A DNA stretch of 9,913 nt from CAYUNT01 sp964446285 (GTDB taxonomy: Bacteria; Sumerlaeota; Sumerlaeia; SLMS01; CAYUNT01), in contig CAYUNT010000170.1 of assembly GCA_964446285.1 (NCBI GenBank), forward strand, positions 1 through 9,913. Reading direction: 5' to 3'. How positions within the stretch are numbered: the stretch's first letter is position 1; each line of letters opens with the position of its first letter. Shown here piece after piece: positions 7,599-9,913 of the stretch. The notes beneath the pieces are model-generated. The model was not told the origin of the DNA. It saw only the letters and a list, made by a program, of their open reading frames with translations, and ran no database searches. The position numbers and the translations under genes were made by a program.

Positions 7599-7629
7599 TC
7601 TTGTTCTGGCCATGTCTTCGGGCCAGCCT

Positions 7630-7648
7630 AAAAACCGCAGGGGCCGGT
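7630..7648 (-). terminator. Weak intrinsic terminator candidate after the protease gene
   Basis: Eight bases beyond the TAA at 7656, the minus strand reads ACCG-GCCCCTG-CGGT and then runs into five T residues (7634-7630, the first being the last stem base). The Watson-Crick stem is only 4 bp, extendable by G-T pairs, so the call is tentative. Confidence 0.35.
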
Positions 7649-7655
7649 CCGGAAA

Positions 7656-9554
7656 TTACTTTATCGCGCCCTTTTGTTTGAACAAAACGGCCTTTCCGGC
7701 AATGTTCACCATGGCGCTGCGCGCCACGCCGCTATTGGCCCCGACGAGGAACGTCACCACGCCCCGGTCGCGTCCGGATGTGGCGGCGGTGAATTGAATC
7801 CATTCCGCATCGCTCGATACCGTCCAGGGACATGCGCCGCTTGCCCCAACCACGATTTTCCCCGTTCCGCCCTTGGCGGCGAAGATGCGCTTGCTGATGC
7901 TGCGCGAATACTTGCACGTTTCGGGCGCCAGATAACCGCGGATTTTTTTGAATGTGGCGCTGAAACGCCCGTCGAGAATATCCCATTTGCCTCCGCAGAT
8001 GTTTTCAAGGTCGCTTTTGGATTTGCCGCATTTGCCGTAAAGTTGGCCAACCACCATCGCATTGGCGTTCAGTATCGGCGATCCGCTGCTTCCGCCCATC
8101 GTGGACCCCTCGCGCCGCATCGACGAAATGAAGCGGCTCGAACTGAAACATTTGTATCGGCCGCCGATTACCTTTTGCGTCGAATAATTCATCGGCATTC
8201 CGTGAGGGTGCGAGAGGCGGTAGAGCACTGTTCCGGAACGCGGCGACTTAGAACTCCAGCCAAGAAGCGTCACGCCCGAGGGCGGCTTGTCATACAGCTT
8301 CATCAGACAATAGTCCGAATAGGTGCTGGAGACCAGATAGCGGGCGCCTTCTGTATATCCCCTCGATTCCGTATAGCCCCCGCAGCTATGGGCGCGGTAT
8401 TCCCATGTGAATTCCGCAAAGGCCGCCGAGTATTCGTTGTCGATGCAGTGATTGGCCGTGAGGAAATAGGGCGTCCCCGAATAGGTTGAATCCGCAATCA
8501 GTCCGCCCGAACAGCGATAATGACCGCCCGCGTCCGGGTAATCGATCTGTGCCATGCCCCGCCCGGCCATATCCAGATTAGCCCATTTGCCCCCGGCGCA
8601 TCCCGCGTCGATCAGGCAGCCTGTATTGCGTTCGCTCTCGGGCTGCGGAAGCGCCATCGAACGCGCCACGGCCTGCAATCCCGGGAAGAACAACGGTCCC
8701 ATCACGGCCACTTCTTGAATGATGAAGCGGATGGCTTGTGTGGCGGGGGCCGGGGCGGAGGCGGAGGCGGGGTCCGCGCCCGCTACGGCGATCTGCAGCT
8801 CGATAAATCCCTCGCCGCCGATCAGGCTATGGGTCCAGAACTCGCCCGTGCCTAAAGGGCCATCGCCCTCGTAGGGGCCATAAACCTCGCCCGTGCCGTC
8901 GCCAAATCCATAGACAAACAGTTTGGCGCCCGGCGGCAGGTGGCAATCCGCGAAATGGAACCGGAGTCCAAAGGCCTCGCTGGAGCGAACCGCCAGAGTC
9001 CATGCGTAGCCGCCCCCGGGGGCAAGGCGGCGCGCCACTCCGCCAGCCATTGGGGTTGGTTCGTCGCCCAGCGCGGCCAGGTCTTCGGGCGCAAGGGTCA
9101 CAGTGCGGCCCGAGGCCACATTGACACCGATCAGAGGCGGGTCGGTTTCATTCGCGCCCGCAGCAGATTCGAGGAGCACGGTTCGTTGAGATTCCGTGAG
9201 TTCTACATCAAGAATTGAAGCATCCCATTGACCTGCGGCGTGGTCGTCGAGCGCAAGTTGGCCGAACAAATCCGCTGTGCGTTCCATCGCCTTTTCCGCC
9301 GCCCCTTCCTCCGCTACTGGCAAGGCCAGCGGCGCGATTTCTAGGGCCATGGCCGGGCGAACCGCCCATGCCAATAAGCCAAGAGAGAGCATAAGAACAA
9401 AGGCGCGCCCTCGGGGAAAAAACAAGGCGCCTGCCCTTTGGCGTAATCTGGCCGCCGCCGCACATAGAGGGAAAGGACTCGATGTTTTTTCGGCGGATTC
9501 CGGGCGTTTCGCGCATTCTTGAGGCGTGGAGCACACTTGCGGCGTAACGGACAT
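7656..9554 (-). CDS. Secreted lysyl-endopeptidase-like (S1D) serine protease with C-terminal BACON domain
   Basis: This 632-residue exported protease has the trypsin fold. Residues about 46-70 form a signal peptide (hydrophobic core FVLMLSLGLLAWAV, cleavage site AMA-70) after an unusually long n-region. Residues about 71-309 look like a beta-rich propeptide, with segments such as AKLFVYGFGDGTGEVYGPY. The catalytic domain (about 310-550) has His369 (FLTANHC), Asp414 (TYSDYCLMKL) and Ser490 (GGSSGSP). The spacing CLIDAGC (Cys313, Cys319) and Cys348-Cys370 matches CNIDVVC and the 36-58 disulfide of Achromobacter protease I. SSGSP in place of DSGGP is also as in that enzyme. Asp525 (KWDILDGR) is the likely base of the S1 pocket, which suggests cleavage after Lys or Arg. 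Tyr506 replaces the His210 of the Achromobacter enzyme. The last 80 residues (ACPWTV at 574-579, SDAEW, then the final FKQKG) fit a BACON domain, which may bind glycans or mucin. The ATG at 9554 follows GGAGGAG by six bases. The prey protein is unknown. Confidence 0.9.
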   Translation of the reverse strand: MSVTPQVCSTPQECAKRPESAEKTSSPFPLCAAAARLRQRAGALFFPRGRAFVLMLSLGLLAWAVRPAMALEIAPLALPVAEEGAAEKAMERTADLFGQLALDDHAAGQWDASILDVELTESQRTVLLESAAGANETDPPLIGVNVASGRTVTLAPEDLAALGDEPTPMAGGVARRLAPGGGYAWTLAVRSSEAFGLRFHFADCHLPPGAKLFVYGFGDGTGEVYGPYEGDGPLGTGEFWTHSLIGGEGFIELQIAVAGADPASASAPAPATQAIRFIIQEVAVMGPLFFPGLQAVARSMALPQPESERNTGCLIDAGCAGGKWANLDMAGRGMAQIDYPDAGGHYRCSGGLIADSTYSGTPYFLTANHCIDNEYSAAFAEFTWEYRAHSCGGYTESRGYTEGARYLVSSTYSDYCLMKLYDKPPSGVTLLGWSSKSPRSGTVLYRLSHPHGMPMNYSTQKVIGGRYKCFSSSRFISSMRREGSTMGGSSGSPILNANAMVVGQLYGKCGKSKSDLENICGGKWDILDGRFSATFKKIRGYLAPETCKYSRSISKRIFAAKGGTGKIVVGASGACPWTVSSDAEWIQFTAATSGRDRGVVTFLVGANSGVARSAMVNIAGKAVLFKQKGAIK

Positions 9555-9560
9555 GGCCAA

Positions 9561-9567
9561 CTCCTCC
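9561..9567 (-). promoter_or_regulatory. Strong ribosome binding site that sets the protease start
   Basis: The minus strand reads GGAGGAG, then TTGGCC, then ATG at 9554. The six-base spacing and near-perfect match make this ATG far better than the in-frame ATGs upstream at 9596, 9608 and 9689. Confidence 0.8.
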
Positions 9568-9623
9568 AAAGATTGGGATGGAATACGGATAAACATGGCA
9601 ATCTCCATCGGCGAATCTATTGA

Positions 9624-9646
9624 TCCAGGCAGAGAAGAGGTGTCAA
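9624..9646 (-). promoter_or_regulatory. Possible promoter of the protease gene (good -35 only)
   Basis: A perfect TTGACA lies at 9646-9641 on the minus strand, about 90 bp before the ATG. The best -10 at a normal distance is ATCAAT (three of six), so the promoter is doubtful. Confidence 0.28.
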
Positions 9647-9670
9647 GAGAAAGCCGATCTGGCAAACCAG

Positions 9671-9691
9671 CCCACCTGAATGGGCGCATCT
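9671..9691 (+). repeat. 21-bp direct repeat, left copy
   Basis: This 21-bp sequence (begins CCCACCTGAAT, ends GGGCGCATCT, overlapping by none) recurs exactly at 9849-9869, 178 bp to the right. Its first part contains the CACCTGAAT that flanks the nested-repeat element on both sides. Confidence 0.85.
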
Positions 9692-9850
9692 TGATACTGT
9701 TACTGATCCGATACTGATCCGAACTGCTTGTGCCCCCTCACTGCGTTCGGGGTTCTGCAAAAAGCCGTCTGGAATGCATCTGATTATGCAGAACCCGGAA
9801 CGAAGTGACGGGGTTTCCTTGCTTATCAGTATTAGTATCAAGATGCGCCC
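9682..9850. mobile_element. 169-bp MITE-like element with nested inverted repeats
   Basis: The outer arms are 9682-9707 (starts GGGCGCATCTTGATACT) and 9825-9850, complementary at 24 of 26 positions. Inner arms at 9733-9759 and 9787-9813 are complementary at 24 of 27 positions around a 27-base loop, so the whole element can fold into one long interrupted hairpin. CACCTGAAT flanks it directly at 9673-9681 and 9851-9859, as a 9-bp target-site duplication would. It carries no gene. It could be a non-autonomous element moved by a transposase elsewhere, or a REP-like palindromic repeat. Copies elsewhere in the genome would be needed to decide. Confidence 0.6.
9701..9722 (+). repeat. Perfect two-copy 11-bp tandem repeat
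   Basis: TACTGATCCGA occurs at 9701-9711 and again, without a gap, at 9712-9722. It lies at the inner edge of the left arm of the 169-bp element, and the right arm has only one related unit, so it makes the element asymmetric. Confidence 0.85.
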
Positions 9851-9878
9851 CACCTGAATGGGCGCATCTCATTTTTTT
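9841..9878 (+). terminator. Strong intrinsic-terminator-like hairpin facing right
   Basis: AGATGCGCCC (9841-9850) pairs perfectly with GGGCGCATCT (9860-9869) around the 9-base loop CACCTGAAT, followed after two bases by seven T residues (9872-9878). The structure would stop plus-strand transcripts, yet no plus-strand gene lies to its left in this window. Its left stem is the right end of the 169-bp element. Confidence 0.65.
9849..9869 (+). repeat. 21-bp direct repeat, right copy
   Basis: Exact copy of the repeat at 9671-9691. It includes the right-hand CACCTGAAT and the downstream stem of the terminator-like hairpin. Confidence 0.85.
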
Positions 9879-9913
9879 GCAGCGGTTGTAGGTGGGTTTG
9901 ATGTTGTGGGAAT

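Larger units (their letters stand above)
9555..9913. other. Non-coding region upstream of the protease gene
   Basis: This 359-bp stretch has no credible gene on either strand. It contains the protease leader (9555-9670), then the nested-repeat element and a terminator-like hairpin described separately. The last 35 bases show nothing recognisable. A 78-codon frame across it on the minus strand is made mostly of repeat sequence and lacks a ribosome site. Confidence 0.7.

Noticed and set aside
7606..7626. Inverted repeat CTGGCC / GGCCAG with a 9-base loop
   Set aside because: Short, without a T-run, and expected by chance in GC-rich DNA; no clear link to a promoter.
9555..9689. N-terminal extension of the protease from ATGs at 9689, 9608 or 9596
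   Set aside because: No Shine-Dalgarno precedes them, and the extension would run through the candidate promoter and into the repeat element.
9682..9850. Integron attC site or CRISPR repeats
   Set aside because: No attC core sites or integrase gene, and only inverted arms without regularly spaced repeats and spacers.
9617..9853. 78-codon minus-strand frame
   Set aside because: Composed mostly of the repeat element, with no ribosome site and no recognisable protein features.

Overview
The window is a GC-rich stretch of a bacterial chromosome with five protein-coding genes, all on the minus strand. In transcription order, right to left, they are: a secreted lysyl-endopeptidase-like serine protease with a C-terminal BACON domain (9554 to 7656), an Aas-type fused acyltransferase/acyl-ACP synthetase (7403 to 4857), a tandem-GNAT acetyltransferase (4649 to 3738), an Ala/Pro/Ser-rich protein ending in a zinc ribbon (3661 to 2348), and a membrane-bound WbpM/CapD/FlaA1-type nucleotide-sugar 4,6-dehydratase (2279 leftwards, cut by the window edge). 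The last gene is about 2.3 kb of open minus-strand frame that runs off the left end. The long plus-strand frames in the window are GC-rich shadows of these five genes.

The organism cannot be named from this sequence. Signal-peptide export of a protease, Aas-type phospholipid remodelling, a WbpM-type sugar dehydratase and Shine-Dalgarno sites of the GGAGG type point to a diderm (Gram-negative) bacterium outside the well-studied enterics. A BACON domain on a trypsin-fold protease fits Bacteroidota, PVC or related candidate phyla. The high GC argues against typical Bacteroidota. This assignment is inference.

Layout: 9555-9913 is non-coding. It holds the protease gene's ribosome binding site, a weak promoter candidate and a compact 169-bp element with nested inverted repeats, 26-bp terminal inverted repeats and 9-bp flanking duplications, followed by a strong plus-strand terminator-like hairpin. 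The 252-bp gap between the protease and aas-like genes (7404-7655) holds a possible protease terminator, three 11-bp-phased direct repeats, and a sigma70-like promoter whose -10 element lies inside a perfect 16-bp palindrome. The aas-like gene therefore probably has its own regulated promoter. The 207-bp gap after it (4650-4856) holds two adjacent hairpins. The last three genes are separated by only 76 and 68 bp and may form one transcript.

Functionally the window has an envelope theme: membrane phospholipid repair, activated-sugar synthesis for surface polysaccharide or glycans, and a secreted protease. No defence system, CRISPR array, tRNA or rRNA is visible. The least explained items are the nested-repeat element at the right end, the regulatory architecture in front of the aas-like gene, and the disordered zinc-ribbon protein.
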